A stretch of DNA of 64,000 bases, taken from assembly GCF_051195215.1 (NCBI RefSeq), contig NZ_JBNAZM010000012.1, positions 56,680 to 120,679 of the forward strand. The letters are read 5' to 3'. Below are positions 1 to 7,859 of this stretch, one piece after another. Origin of the DNA: Arhodomonas sp051195215 (GTDB lineage: Bacteria > Pseudomonadota > Gammaproteobacteria > Nitrococcales > Nitrococcaceae). Each line of letters opens with the position of its first letter. Positions within the stretch are counted from its first letter, which is position 1. The position numbers and the translations under genes are program-made. A model generated the notes under the pieces. That model made no database searches. It was not told the DNA's origin and saw only the letters and a list, made by a program, of their open reading frames with translations.

Positions 1-2
1 CG

Positions 3-584
3 GATATCCGCTCGTTCCTTCGTGCCTGGATTGCGAATCCGGCTCGAATAGGGGCGATTGCGCCATCCGGTGCGATGCTCGCAGCGCTGATAACGAGGGA
101 GATTTCGCCCGGCAATGGTCCGGTGCTCGAGCTCGGCCCCGGCACGGGAACCTTCACACGCGCGCTGCTGGAACGTGGCGTACCCGAATCCGACCTGACG
201 CTGGTCGAGTTCAGTCCCCAGTTCGCCCGCCTGCTCCACCAACGCTTTCCGGCGGCCAACATTCGTCGGATGGATGCCGCCCGCCTCACCCGTGCAAAGC
301 TCTTCGAAGACGCCCCCTGTAGCGCAGTGGTGAGCGGCCTGCCATTGCTGTCCCTGCCACCGCGGAAGGTCTTTGCGATCCTCACCGGCGCCTTCAGCTA
401 CCTGCAGCCAGGCGGAACCTTCTACCAGTTCACCTACGGGCCGCGGTGTCCGGTGCGGCGCCGCATTCTCGACCGTCTCGGGCTGACGTCCACGCGTATC
501 GGCGAGGCACTTCTCAACGTCCCGCCCGCCGCCGTCTACCGCATTTCGCGGCGGCCGACCACGGACGCCACAGCGTCGCACTGA
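3..584 (+). CDS. PmtA-like SAM-dependent methyltransferase, 5' end cut off
   Basis: The reading frame is open from the first bases of the window, so the start codon lies upstream. The residues before the first ATG (position 75) read FLRAWIANPARIGAIAPSG, which is the typical N-terminus of PmtA-type phospholipid N-methyltransferases and their relatives. The SAM-binding motif I follows (LELGPGTGTFTRAL). The C-terminal half is typical of the class I fold. By family this could methylate phosphatidylethanolamine or another small or lipid substrate; the substrate cannot be decided from sequence. It ends just before a strong bidirectional terminator shared with the convergent phosphatase gene. Related rRNA adenine methyltransferases are a less likely alternative because their NLPY motif is not visible. 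Confidence 0.8.
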   Translation, partial: DIRSFLRAWIANPARIGAIAPSGAMLAALITREISPGNGPVLELGPGTGTFTRALLERGVPESDLTLVEFSPQFARLLHQRFPAANIRRMDAARLTRAKLFEDAPCSAVVSGLPLLSLPPRKVFAILTGAFSYLQPGGTFYQFTYGPRCPVRRRILDRLGLTSTRIGEALLNVPPAAVYRISRRPTTDATASH

Positions 585-612
585 GTTGACCCGCGCAGCG
601 AACGATTCATGA

Positions 613-640
613 GAAAGGCCCGGCATTCGCCGGGCCTTTC
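613..640. terminator. Bidirectional intrinsic terminator
   Basis: A perfect 12-bp inverted repeat (GAAAGGCCCGGC / GCCGGGCCTTTC) encloses the 4-nt loop ATTC. It sits between the convergent methyltransferase (ends 584) and phosphatase (ends 670). The terminal TTTC and, on the other strand, the complementary run give short T-rich tails in both directions. Confidence 0.85.
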
Positions 641-669
641 GTTTCACACACAGGTGACGACTGTGGTCG

Positions 670-2700
670 TCAGAGCGCGATCTCGCCGCCGTCCGTACGG
701 CTGACCGCCACCGTAGCGGAGCGCGGGATGGAGCCCTCGCCACCGGGCCAGGTGCCGTCGGGATGCTGGACGTTCACGAACAGGGTCTTGTGGTCCGGGG
801 TCATGTGCAGCCCGGTGACCTCGCAACCCGATGGGCCCACCAGGAAGCGCCGCAGGTCGGCCTGGTTGTCCGGGCGCACCGTTCGATCGTCACCCAGGTT
901 GGCCGGCACCACGGCGAGCAGCATGTCGTTGCTGCCGGAGTCGAGATCGGCGCCATTGTCCGTCTCGATCCAGAGCACGCCACGGGGGTCCATCCACATG
1001 CCGTCCGGGCCACCGAACTCGTTCTTCTCGGTCAGGCCGGAGAGATTGAACGTGGCATCCGCCGACGCGTTGGAGCCGAACACGAAGATGTCCCAGGCAA
1101 ACGTGGTGGCGGCGGGATCGTCGCCGTCCTCGCTGATGCGGATGACGTGGCCGTGGGTGTTCGGTCCGCGCGGGTTCGCCGCCGAGGTCTGATCCGCTTC
1201 GCGGTCGGTGTTGTTGGTGAGGGTGAAGTAGACCTCACCGGTGTTGGGGTCGACAGTGGCCCATTCCGGACGGTCCATCGGCGTCGCCTTGACCACGTCG
1301 GCGGCCAGCCGCGTGTAGACCAGTACCTCGGCCTGACTCTTGAAGGCACGGTTGCCCAGTTCCGGCACGTTCGCAGCCTGTAGCGTCGGGTTGTTGACCA
1401 GGTCCAGAGCGCGCCACTCGCCGGTGCCGTCGGCATTGAACACCGCCACGTAGAGCGTGCCGTTGTCGAGCATGTCCGGATTCGGCGAGTCCGGGTTCCA
1501 GTCTTCGGCGGTGACGAACTTGTAGATGTACTCGAACCGGGAATCATCGCCCATGTAGAACGCGAGCGGCTTGCCTGGCGTGGCGTTGCTCGCGGCGGCG
1601 CCCTCGTGGCGGAACCGGCCCATGGCCGTACGCTTCTTGGGCGTCGAGCTCGGGTCCATGGGGTCGATCTCGACGATCCAGCCGAAGCAGTTCGCCTCGT
1701 TGCGATAGTCCTCGTTGGGACTCGCCCCGGTGGGTGCAGTGTCGAAGCGGGCGAACTCGCCGTTGACCTCGCTGGCATCGCCTGCCACCGCGGCCCAGAG
1801 ATAGCCGAAGCCGCTCTCGCTGATGCCGTAGCGCTGCTTCACCGCCGAGATATCACCCGACGTATCATAGACGTAGCCCTGGATGTTCTCCTCGCAAGTG
1901 ATGTAGGTGTTCCAGGGCGTATAGCCGTTACCGCAATTGTTGACGGTGCCGCGGGTGGTCATGCCCGAGTTGTCATAGGCGGTGACGAGGAATTCCGTTC
2001 CAGCCACCGGGCCGGAGAACTGCATGGGCGTGGCCGCAGTGATACGCCGGTTCTTGCCGGAATTCGCTACCTGCCAGGCGCCGTCGCCACCCTTGCGCAG
2101 CTCCACGATGGAGACGCCGTGGGCATTGATGTCCTTGCGGACCTCGTCGGCCACGGTGGGAGCACCGCTGTCGTCCTCGGTACGCCCGGCATTGCCGTAG
2201 AGGGTACCGCCGTTGGTGTACTCGTGATTGACGCAGAGGATGCCGCGCTCGGAATTGCCTTCCCCCAGCGGGAAGAAGTGCATGCCGTCGTGGTTGCTGC
2301 CTGTCTGCTGCGCCTGCTCCGCCGCCGAGTTCGTGGTGGCGCCGGTGGGATCGAACGCGGGGAAACCATCGGTGATCCCGGTTCCCCAGGGAATGACCAC
2401 CTGATACTCGTAGCCGTCGGGGACGGTGATGGCGTTGTCGGAATTCAGCGCCACCGGGTCGAAGGTGAGCCGGGAGGTCGCTGTGCCGTCGCCGGAGGAG
2501 TCGTCGTCATCATCGCCGCCGCAGGCGGTGAGCCCGGTGCCGGCGAAGAAAGTCACCGCCGCGAGTCCGAGGCTGCCCTTGAGGGCATCCCGACGGCTCA
2601 GACGCGCCTCGAGGACTTCACCGAAGGGAACCCCCTTGGCGGTTCGCTCCTCGATCGATCTTTCGGTTGCCAGGGTGCGGAGTAGGTCCAGCCGTTTCAT
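670..2700 (-). CDS. phoX: PhoX-family alkaline phosphatase, Tat-exported
   Basis: The 676-residue protein has a twin-arginine signal (SRRDALKGS, about residues 35-43) and a hydrophobic stretch ending in LTACGG. The Cys at about 60 forms a lipobox-like LTAC, so the protein may be a Tat-exported lipoprotein. A low-complexity D/S-rich linker follows. The mature part matches the PhoX/DUF839 family of Ca/Fe-dependent phosphatases, with conserved stretches such as CVNHEYTNGG, ITCEENIQGY, RHEGAA and FARFDTAPTGASPNEDYRNE. Members release phosphate from organic esters in the periplasm under phosphate limitation. It stands alone, converging with the methyltransferase, and has a 136-bp upstream region with direct repeats. 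Family assignment is firm; surface lipidation is inferred. Confidence 0.92.
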   Translation of the reverse strand: MKRLDLLRTLATERSIEERTAKGVPFGEVLEARLSRRDALKGSLGLAAVTFFAGTGLTACGGDDDDDSSGDGTATSRLTFDPVALNSDNAITVPDGYEYQVVIPWGTGITDGFPAFDPTGATTNSAAEQAQQTGSNHDGMHFFPLGEGNSERGILCVNHEYTNGGTLYGNAGRTEDDSGAPTVADEVRKDINAHGVSIVELRKGGDGAWQVANSGKNRRITAATPMQFSGPVAGTEFLVTAYDNSGMTTRGTVNNCGNGYTPWNTYITCEENIQGYVYDTSGDISAVKQRYGISESGFGYLWAAVAGDASEVNGEFARFDTAPTGASPNEDYRNEANCFGWIVEIDPMDPSSTPKKRTAMGRFRHEGAAASNATPGKPLAFYMGDDSRFEYIYKFVTAEDWNPDSPNPDMLDNGTLYVAVFNADGTGEWRALDLVNNPTLQAANVPELGNRAFKSQAEVLVYTRLAADVVKATPMDRPEWATVDPNTGEVYFTLTNNTDREADQTSAANPRGPNTHGHVIRISEDGDDPAATTFAWDIFVFGSNASADATFNLSGLTEKNEFGGPDGMWMDPRGVLWIETDNGADLDSGSNDMLLAVVPANLGDDRTVRPDNQADLRRFLVGPSGCEVTGLHMTPDHKTLFVNVQHPDGTWPGGEGSIPRSATVAVSRTDGGEIAL

Positions 2701-2738
2701 CGTTACGCGTTCCTTGTTGTCAGCGTGGCTTTGCGCCG

Positions 2739-2764
2739 CGCTATGACTACAGGAACGCTATGAC
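2739..2764 (-). promoter_or_regulatory. Direct repeat upstream of phoX, possible degenerate Pho box
   Basis: The nonamer CGCTATGAC occurs twice (2739-2747 and 2756-2764), 17 bp apart, 39 bp upstream of the phosphatase start codon. Read on the coding strand it is GTCATAGCG, loosely like the CTGTCAT half-sites of PhoB boxes, but the 17-bp period is not the usual 11 bp. PhoB control is expected for phoX genes; this particular site is weak evidence. Confidence 0.3.
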
Positions 2765-2836
2765 GCGAGCGTAAACGCCATGTTACACAAATGCGACATC
2801 CGAATGGCTTCGCCGCCGCATGCGGCCTTTCGCACC

Positions 2837-4225
2837 CTAAATACTGCGTGAGTAGCGCACGACTTCCGCCGCCTGCGCGAGATAACGATCGAACGTCGCC
2901 GCTATGTTGCGTCGCAGCAGGCGTCCGGCAGGCAGAATGCAAAGGCCCTCGCCGGTCGGCTCGACGAGCTCGTCAGCGGTGAGCGGCTCCAGGCATGCCA
3001 GCTCCGGTGCAAAGTAACGCCGGAAGTCAATGCCGAAGGCCCGTTCTATGGGGGAATACGGCACCCACTCACGACACATGATTTGCTCGATCACCTGTCG
3101 GCGCAGGCGATCGTCATCGCTTAGCGTATAGCCCCGGGCAACCGGGAGCTGGCCACGGTTGAGCGCAGCGTAGTATTCCTTGAGTCCGCGCTCGTTCTGG
3201 GCATAGGAGTCGCCGACCTTGCCGATGGCGCTTACCCCGAGACCGATGAGATCGCAGTCGGCATGGGTCGAGTAGCCCTGGAAATTGCGCTGCAACGTGC
3301 CCTCGTCGAGCGCCCGGGAGAGCTCACTGTCCGGCAGTGCGAAGTGATCCATACCGATGTAGCGGTAACCGCCCGCGGTCAGCCGCTCGATGGTCATCTC
3401 GAGAATGCTGAGCTTTTCGGCCGGCGTCGGAAGATCCTCTTCACGAATGAGCCGCTGTGCCTTCACGCGCCCGGGTAGATGTGCGTAGCTGTAGATCGAC
3501 AGACGGTCAGGGCGAAGATCGAGCACCTCGTCAAGGGTGGCCGAGAAGCTCTCGCGGCTCTGGAATGGCAGACCGTAGATGAGATCCAGGCTCACCGAGC
3601 GGAAACCGCTCGCCCGTGACTGCTCTATGACGGCGCGCACCTGGGCGGCACTCTGAACACGGTTGACGGCCTCCTGCACCTGGGTGTCGAAATCCTGCAC
3701 GCCGATGCTCAGGCGGTCGAAACCAAGCTCGGCCAGCACGGGAATGGTTCGCTCGCCGACGGCACGCGGATCCACCTCGACGGAAAACTCGCGCTCGCGC
3801 CAGGGCGCGAGGTGGAAGCGTTCGCCGATGGCATCGATGAGCCACCTCAGCTGGTCGTCATATAGATAGGTCGGCGTTCCGCCACCGAGGTGAAGCTGGC
3901 GTACCGGGCGATCGTCGTCGAACAGTGCCGCTTGCAGCGTCAGCTCACGCTCCAGGTAGTTGAGGTATATCTCCGCCTTTTCGGTCCTGCGTGTAATGAT
4001 CTTGTTGCAGGCGCAGTAGTAGCAAAGGCTCTGGCAGAAAGGCACGTGCACGTACAGTGACAGCGCCCGCGGCAGCGGATCCTCGTTGGTCTCGCCCGCC
4101 GCCTGTGCATAGGCCTCGGGGCCGAATCCCGGATGAAAGTGCGGCGCGGTCGGATACGAGGTATAGCGCGGTAGCGCCGCGTCATACTTCTCGTGCAACC
4201 GCCTGCTGAATGCCACGTCCGTCAT
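2837..4225 (-). CDS. hemN: Oxygen-independent coproporphyrinogen III oxidase
   Basis: This 462-residue radical-SAM enzyme converts coproporphyrinogen III to protoporphyrinogen IX when oxygen is scarce, supplying haem. The N-terminus (YTSYPTAPHF) is typical of HemN. The [4Fe-4S]-binding Cys residues are C64, C68 and C71 in the motif VPFCQSLCYYCAC, followed by the LHLGGGTPTYL and SIGVQDFD motifs. Length matches Escherichia coli HemN (457 residues). A GGGAGG ribosome site precedes the start. It diverges from the cbb3 oxidase operon, and an FNR-type box lies 87 bp upstream, so anaerobic or microaerobic induction together with the oxidase is likely. The pairing of hemN with cco genes is common in proteobacteria. 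Confidence 0.96.
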   Translation of the reverse strand: MTDVAFSRRLHEKYDAALPRYTSYPTAPHFHPGFGPEAYAQAAGETNEDPLPRALSLYVHVPFCQSLCYYCACNKIITRRTEKAEIYLNYLERELTLQAALFDDDRPVRQLHLGGGTPTYLYDDQLRWLIDAIGERFHLAPWREREFSVEVDPRAVGERTIPVLAELGFDRLSIGVQDFDTQVQEAVNRVQSAAQVRAVIEQSRASGFRSVSLDLIYGLPFQSRESFSATLDEVLDLRPDRLSIYSYAHLPGRVKAQRLIREEDLPTPAEKLSILEMTIERLTAGGYRYIGMDHFALPDSELSRALDEGTLQRNFQGYSTHADCDLIGLGVSAIGKVGDSYAQNERGLKEYYAALNRGQLPVARGYTLSDDDRLRRQVIEQIMCREWVPYSPIERAFGIDFRRYFAPELACLEPLTADELVEPTGEGLCILPAGRLLRRNIAATFDRYLAQAAEVVRYSRSI

Positions 4226-4311
4226 GCATCGCCTCCCGCACGGTGATCGTTTCTCGGCCTCGAATGTGCTTTCGTGCAGTAGCGACGATACGCGCCACGG
4301 CCCGTATGCCC

Positions 4312-4325
4312 TTGATTGAGGTCAA
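4312..4325. promoter_or_regulatory. FNR/ANR-type box, hemN-proximal
   Basis: The sequence TTGATTGAGGTCAA matches the TTGAT-N4-ATCAA consensus with one mismatch. It lies in the hemN-ccoN divergent region, 87 bp upstream of the hemN start codon, and is the more likely of two boxes to act on hemN. Confidence 0.75.
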
Positions 4326-4374
4326 GACAAGGGTGGGCCGCGGGTGACCGACTCGTCAGGCACACCGGCGTGAA

Positions 4375-4388
4375 TTGATCCAGGTCAA
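4375..4388. promoter_or_regulatory. FNR/ANR-type box, ccoN-proximal
   Basis: The sequence TTGATCCAGGTCAA matches TTGAT-N4-ATCAA with the same single mismatch as the neighbouring box. It lies 78 bp upstream of the chosen ccoN start, a normal place for an activator site. The two boxes are 63 bp apart centre to centre, about six helical turns. Confidence 0.78.
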
Positions 4389-4465
4389 GATCGCCATCCC
4401 CCCTACACACCGACAATGCGTTCGTGCTTTTGCACCCATCGACCGTCACCACCTCGGATAGGCAT

Positions 4466-5893
4466 ATGGAAACGACGCCTCAATACAACGATACCGTCGT
4501 CCGACAGTTCGCGATCGCCACTGTCGTATGGGGGATCGTCGGCATGGCGGTTGGCGTTCTCATCGCCGCCCAACTGCTGTTCCCGGCGCTGAACTTCGAC
4601 GTCCCGTGGCTCTCATTCGGGCGTCTGCGCCCGCTTCACACCAACGCGGTGATTTTCGCGTTCGGTGGCTGCGCGCTTATCGGGACGAGTCTGCACGTGG
4701 TACAGCGCACCTGCGGCGCGTCGCTGTTCGGCGGCAGACGCCTCGCCGGTTTCGTCTTCTGGGGCTGGCAGCTGGCGATCGTGGCGGTGGCCATCACGTT
4801 GCCGCTCGGCATCACCCAGAGCAAGGAGTACGCCGAGGCGGAGTGGCCCATCGACTTGCTCATCACGGCCGTGTGGGTCGCCTACGCGGTGGTGTTCTTC
4901 GGCACCATCGCCATGCGCCGGGTCAAGCACATCTACGTGGCAAACTGGTTCTACGGCGCCTTCATCGTCGCCGTGGCGCTGCTGCACATCGTCAACAACA
5001 TCGTCATCCCCACCTCGCTGTGGAAGTCCTACCCCGTCTACGCCGGTGCCGTGGATGCCATGGTGCAGTGGTGGTACGGCCACAATGCCGTCGGTTTCTT
5101 CCTCACCGCCGGCTTCCTGGGGATGATGTACTACTACGTACCCAAGCAGGCGGAGCGCCCGATCTATTCCTACCGTCTGTCGGTGGTGCACTTCTGGGCG
5201 CTGATCTCCATCTACATGTGGGCAGGCCCCCATCACCTGCACTGGACAGCGTTGCCGGAGTGGGCACAGTCCATCGGCATGGTGTTCTCGCTGATCCTGC
5301 TGGCGCCGTCGTGGGGCGGCATGATCAACGGCATCATGACGCTCTCGGGTGCCTGGGATAAGCTGCGCGACGACCCCATCATCCGCTTCCTCATCGTCAG
5401 CCTCTCGTTCTACGGCATGTCCACCTTCGAGGGTCCGATGATGTCGGTGAAGACGGTCAACGCACTGTCCCACTACACCGACTGGACCATCGGCCACGTG
5501 CATGCCGGCGCCCTGGGCTGGGTGGCATTCATCACCGTGGGCTCGCTGTATGCGCTCATCCCCAAGCTCTGGGGTCGCGAGCAGATGTACAGCGTCAAGG
5601 CCATCAGCGCCCACTTCTGGGTCGCCACCATCGGCGTGGTGCTCTACATCGCCTCCATGTGGATCGCCGGGGTGATGCAGGGCCTGATGTGGCGCGCCAC
5701 CAATGCCGACGGAACGCTCACCTACAGCTTCGTGCAGTCGCTCGAAGCCACCTATCCGTACTACGCGGTGCGGCTGACCGGCGGCGTGCTGTTCCTGGTG
5801 GGCATGCTGATCATGGCCTGGAACGTGTACATGACCATTCGCCCCGCCGAGCGCGCCGTCGCTGTCGAGCGCCCGCAGACTGCCCAGGGCTGA
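4466..5893 (+). CDS. ccoN: cbb3-type cytochrome c oxidase catalytic subunit I
   Basis: CcoN is the membrane subunit that binds haem b, haem b3 and CuB and reduces oxygen with high affinity. The protein has about 12 membrane segments. Visible ligands include H58 in RPLHTNAVIF, the CuB region WWYGHNAVGFF, GPHHLHWT, and the haem pair in IGHVHAGALGW. I chose the ATG at 4466 because it gives the usual 475 residues; an in-frame GTG at 4424 would add 14 unlikely residues. It is the first gene of a long operon with ccoO 15 bp downstream, and it sits behind an FNR-type box, consistent with induction at low oxygen. Confidence 0.97.
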   Translation: METTPQYNDTVVRQFAIATVVWGIVGMAVGVLIAAQLLFPALNFDVPWLSFGRLRPLHTNAVIFAFGGCALIGTSLHVVQRTCGASLFGGRRLAGFVFWGWQLAIVAVAITLPLGITQSKEYAEAEWPIDLLITAVWVAYAVVFFGTIAMRRVKHIYVANWFYGAFIVAVALLHIVNNIVIPTSLWKSYPVYAGAVDAMVQWWYGHNAVGFFLTAGFLGMMYYYVPKQAERPIYSYRLSVVHFWALISIYMWAGPHHLHWTALPEWAQSIGMVFSLILLAPSWGGMINGIMTLSGAWDKLRDDPIIRFLIVSLSFYGMSTFEGPMMSVKTVNALSHYTDWTIGHVHAGALGWVAFITVGSLYALIPKLWGREQMYSVKAISAHFWVATIGVVLYIASMWIAGVMQGLMWRATNADGTLTYSFVQSLEATYPYYAVRLTGGVLFLVGMLIMAWNVYMTIRPAERAVAVERPQTAQG

Positions 5894-5908
5894 GGAGATA
5901 CGGAATCC

Positions 5909-6511
5909 ATGTCCCATGAAGTCGTAGAGAAGAATGTCGGCCTGATGGCCGTGCTGATCGCGGTGGTGATCGCGGTGGGCGGAATCGTGGAGATAGTCCC
6001 TCTGCTGTTCGCCACTCAGACCACCGAGCCGTTGGAGGGGGTCGAACCCTACCCGGCTCTGGCGTTCGCCGGGCGCGATATCTACGTGCGCGAAGGTTGC
6101 TACAACTGCCACTCACAGATGATCCGTCCCTTCCGCGCGGAGACCGAGCGCTACGGGCATTACTCGCTGGCCGGGGAATTCGTCTACGACCGCCCGTTCC
6201 AGTGGGGCTCCAAGCGCACGGGCCCGGATCTTGCCCGGGTGGGCGGGCGTTACACGGACGAGTGGCACTACGCGCACCTGATGAACCCCAGGGATGTGGT
6301 GCCGGAGTCGAACATGCCCGCCTTCCCCTGGCTGGCCGACAACGAGCTGGATCCTAACGCCATCGTCTCGCGCATGCGCGCGCAGAAAAACCTGCTCGGC
6401 GTGCCCTACAGCGAGGCACAGCTTGGCGAGGCCCACGGCAAGCTCGAAGGCAAGACCGAGATGGATGCGGTGATCGCCTATCTCCAGGGCCTCGGCACGG
6501 CGGTGAGGTAA
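5909..6511 (+). CDS. ccoO: cbb3-type oxidase mono-haem cytochrome c subunit II
   Basis: CcoO is a 200-residue membrane-anchored c-type cytochrome that passes electrons from CcoP to CcoN. One N-terminal membrane helix (about residues 11-34) anchors a periplasmic domain with the haem motif CYNCH at 64-68, followed by SQMIRPF, a signature of this subunit. The Met in ESNMPAFPWL is the probable axial ligand. Length is the usual size. The gene starts 15 bp after ccoN and is followed after 5 bp by ccoQ. Confidence 0.97.
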   Translation: MSHEVVEKNVGLMAVLIAVVIAVGGIVEIVPLLFATQTTEPLEGVEPYPALAFAGRDIYVREGCYNCHSQMIRPFRAETERYGHYSLAGEFVYDRPFQWGSKRTGPDLARVGGRYTDEWHYAHLMNPRDVVPESNMPAFPWLADNELDPNAIVSRMRAQKNLLGVPYSEAQLGEAHGKLEGKTEMDAVIAYLQGLGTAVR

Positions 6512-6516
6512 GCGCC

Positions 6517-6693
6517 ATGAGCTTCGGCACCCTGAGCGGTTTGATTTCACTGACGCTGTTGCTCGCGTTCATCGGCATCTGCCTGTGGGCGTACAGCGGC
6601 AAGCGACGCAACGATTTCGACGAGGCCGCGCGGCTGCCCCTGCAGGAGGACGCAGCACACAGCGGAGAGCGGAAGGAACAGGGCAATGAGTAG
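6517..6693 (+). CDS. ccoQ: cbb3-type oxidase small subunit
   Basis: This 58-residue protein has one membrane helix (about residues 7-24, LISLTLLLAFIGICLWAY) and a charged C-terminal tail (KRRNDFDEAARLP), the normal layout of CcoQ. CcoQ stabilises the CcoN-CcoP assembly. It begins 5 bp after ccoO, and its last eight bases overlap the ccoP start, so translational coupling is likely. Confidence 0.93.
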   Translation: MSFGTLSGLISLTLLLAFIGICLWAYSGKRRNDFDEAARLPLQEDAAHSGERKEQGNE

Positions 6694-7597
6694 CTTCTGG
6701 AGCTGGTTCATCATCATCGTGACCGTGGCCAACATCCTGGCCTGCCTGTGGCTGATCCGCTGGACCGCGAAGCCACGGCCCGGCGAGGCATCGGCCAACG
6801 AGACCACCGGCCACGTCTGGGACGGCAACCTCACGGAATGGAACAAGCCCATGCCGCGGTGGTGGCTGAATCTCTTCTACATCACCATCGTCTTTTCGCT
6901 GATTTACCTGGTGCTCTATCCGGGGCTCGGCAACTTCGACGGGCTACTGGGCTGGAGCCAGTACAAGGCCTACGAAGAAGAGGTGGAGGCCGTACGTGAG
7001 CAGGTTGCGCCACTCTACGACCGGTACGCGGAAGTGCCGATCCCCCAGCTCGCGAACAACGACGAGGCCATGGCCACCGGTGGGCGCATCTTCGCCAATA
7101 ACTGCGCCGTCTGCCACGGCGCCGATGGCCGCGGCGCGCCCGGCTTCCCCAGTCTCGCCGACGGCGCGTGGATTCACGGCGGCGACCCCGAGACCATCGT
7201 GAAGACGATCACCAGCGGGCGTCAGGGGCAGATGCCGTCGTTCGAGGCAGCATTGGGCGTGCGGGGTGTCGAGGAGGTGGCGGCCTACGTCTATTCCCTC
7301 AATGGACGCGAGATCGCACCGGCGGCGGAGCTCGAGGCCGGCAAGAAGCGCTTCCAGCAGGTGTGTGCGGGCTGCCACGGGGCAGACGGCACCGGCAACC
7401 AGCAGATCGGTGCGCCCAACCTCACCGACGATAGCTGGCTCTATAGCGGTTCCCTCGCGGCGATCAAGAAGACCATCGTCGATGGCCGCAAAGGGCGCAT
7501 GCCGGCATTCGAGGAAAGCCTCGGCCCGGATCGCGTACACGTCGTCGCGGCTTACGTGTACGGCCTCTCCAACGAGGGAGCCAGCAGCGATGAGTGA
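6686..7597 (+). CDS. ccoP: cbb3-type oxidase di-haem cytochrome c subunit III
   Basis: CcoP receives electrons from soluble cytochromes c. The 303-residue protein has two N-terminal membrane helices (about 5-25 and 60-78) separated by a loop with the conserved TTGHVWDGNLTEWNKPMPRW segment. Two haem c motifs follow, CAVCH at 140-144 and CAGCH at 227-231, each in a cytochrome c domain with a matching MPSF or MPAF methionine loop. Its start overlaps the end of ccoQ and its end overlaps the next small gene by 8 bp. Confidence 0.97.
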   Translation: MSSFWSWFIIIVTVANILACLWLIRWTAKPRPGEASANETTGHVWDGNLTEWNKPMPRWWLNLFYITIVFSLIYLVLYPGLGNFDGLLGWSQYKAYEEEVEAVREQVAPLYDRYAEVPIPQLANNDEAMATGGRIFANNCAVCHGADGRGAPGFPSLADGAWIHGGDPETIVKTITSGRQGQMPSFEAALGVRGVEEVAAYVYSLNGREIAPAAELEAGKKRFQQVCAGCHGADGTGNQQIGAPNLTDDSWLYSGSLAAIKKTIVDGRKGRMPAFEESLGPDRVHVVAAYVYGLSNEGASSDE

Positions 7598-7859
7598 GCC
7601 GCTGCGCATTCGCGGGTGGCGGCTCGTCGCCGCCTGCGTGCTCTGGCCGTCCTTTCTGGTGGCAGCGGCGGCCAGCGTGGTGTTCTTCGCGAACATCGAT
7701 CCGGCGACCCTGGAAAGCCAGACGCTACCGGGCTGGGACCTGGACCGGCGCACGGGCTACGCCCTGGGCTTCTTCATGTTCTGGGCAGTCTGCGCCGCCT
7801 CCAGTTATCTGACTGTGTTCCTCTTCCGCCCGGGAGACCGCAAGGGTCATGACAACTAG
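7590..7859 (+). CDS. Small two-helix membrane protein inside the cco operon
   Basis: This 89-residue protein is overlapped by ccoP (8 bp) and by ccoG (11 bp), so it belongs to the operon and is probably translationally coupled. Two hydrophobic segments are visible, about residues 12-32 and 57-77, joined by a loop with NIDPATLESQTLPGWDL. The C-terminus ends with RPGDRKGHDN. I do not recognise a named family; it is not CcoQ, CcoS or CcoM by size or position. A role in oxidase assembly or stability is inferred only from position. Confidence 0.8.
   Translation: MSEPLRIRGWRLVAACVLWPSFLVAAAASVVFFANIDPATLESQTLPGWDLDRRTGYALGFFMFWAVCAASSYLTVFLFRPGDRKGHDN

Noticed and set aside
4613..6112. 499-residue open frame on the minus strand opposite ccoN-ccoO
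   Set aside because: It is a mirror of the third codon position in a GC-rich gene; the product is His/Asp/Gly-rich nonsense and the plus strand has an unmistakable oxidase gene.
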